A DNA stretch of 64,000 nucleotides from Lientehia sp934351765 (GTDB lineage: Bacteria > Bacillota > Clostridia > Lachnospirales > Lachnospiraceae), in NCBI RefSeq assembly GCF_052118925.1, contig NZ_JBQKGG010000013.1, positions 1-64,000 on the forward strand, given 5' to 3'. The notes beneath the pieces are model-generated. The model worked only from the letters and a program-made list of their open reading frames with translations. It searched no databases and had not been told where the DNA came from. Shown here piece by piece: positions 63,713 to 64,000 of this stretch; position 1 is the first letter of the stretch; every line of letters starts with the position of its first letter. The position numbers were made by a program, and so were the translations under genes.

Positions 63713-64000
63713 TTAAACGGTTTCTTTTTTCATTGCCTTATAGCCGATCAGTACCGTCCAGACATATGCACATGTTTTAGGGATCATCAGCATGCCAATC
63801 ATGGGGATAACATCTGCCCACAGTACACCCGGACGAATCTTAAGATCATTCTTCAGAACCTCGCATAATCCGTTAAGGATATGCCCCCATGTCCGTATCA
63901 TTCTCTTTTTTCCATCCGTTTTTTCCTCCTTCATAAATCCCAGAGAATGCAGCGAGAAAAAACCCGGAAATTGCCTGTTTCCATATTCCAGCCGTTCATA
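63713..64000 (-). CDS. C-terminal part of an unidentified protein, cut by the window edge
   Basis: The frame is open from the right edge to a stop at 63713. An internal ATG at 63934 would give a 73-aa protein, but the 22 codons upstream are open and protein-like (YERLEYGNRQFPGFFSLHSLGF), so this is probably the end of a larger gene. The visible end has a basic stretch (EEKTDGKKRMIRTWGHIL) and a hydrophobic segment (PGVLWADVIPMIGMLMIPKTCAYVWTVLIGY). No family recognised. Confidence 0.5.
   Translation of the reverse strand, partial: YERLEYGNRQFPGFFSLHSLGFMKEEKTDGKKRMIRTWGHILNGLCEVLKNDLKIRPGVLWADVIPMIGMLMIPKTCAYVWTVLIGYKAMKKETV

Overview
The window reads as chromosomal DNA of an anaerobic gut Firmicute, most probably a Lachnospiraceae (Clostridium cluster XIVa) member. 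Grounds: strong AGGAGG ribosome sites, sigma-A promoters, moderate GC, lipobox lipoproteins, and the gene set (BioB, oleate hydratase, KdpFABC-DE, ferredoxin-thioredoxin-reductase-like protein, DUF885 lipoprotein, Cthe_2159-type protein, P1B ATPase with a DUF6110/DUF1490-like partner). I cannot fix genus or species from the sequence alone.

Layout. 0-5.3 kb is an unsettled accessory edge: the start of an IS30-type transposase, a GLUG-repeat surface protein broken at a G8 tract, a DUF885 lipoprotein, two very short peptides and a lipoprotein broken at an A7 tract. 5.4-16.7 kb (mostly minus strand) holds a beta-helix carbohydrate-binding lipoprotein with a ribosome-site-masking leader hairpin, an aconitase-like hydratase, a two-component system, a HAD phosphatase and a repeat-rich XRE protein. 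16.9-22.6 kb has an orphan PTS EIIC, bioB with a U32-like Fe-S protein, a split chromate transporter and a DAACS symporter. 22.9-26.1 kb is a metal-efflux locus (ArsR-AraC fusion regulator, stand-alone HMA protein, P1B ATPase).

26.2-35.4 kb is a full potassium module: a small membrane protein, kdpF, kdpA, kdpB, kdpC, a membrane-anchored LysR-effector-like protein, kdpD and kdpE. KdpD carries the c-di-AMP-binding USP signature. A tRNA-Lys(CUU) follows. 36-45 kb has oleate hydratase, TrmB, a DacA-type carboxypeptidase, a DEDDh exonuclease, a histidine-rich CsoR-family regulator, an Fe-S aldo/keto reductase, a Nudix hydrolase and an FTR-like/thioredoxin operon whose promoter contains a CsoR/CstR-type palindrome. 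45-48.4 kb has a second P1B ATPase translationally coupled to a PacL-like small protein, then a TetR regulator.

48.5-55 kb is a heterodimeric ABC exporter operon. An IS200/IS605 element sits in the last codons of the second subunit; removing it restores a clean C-terminus. 55-64 kb has a transglutaminase-like lipoprotein divergent from a double-HTH regulator sharing an 11-bp inverted repeat, a zinc-ribbon protein, a small lipoprotein and a MATE exporter preceded by a leader ORF overlapping a terminator, which suggests ribosome-mediated attenuation. No CRISPR array, rRNA or prophage was seen. The best leads are the MATE leader, the CsoR-type operator on the FTR/Trx operon, the PacL-like/ATPase pair, the covarying hairpin repeats and the LysR-like protein inside kdp.
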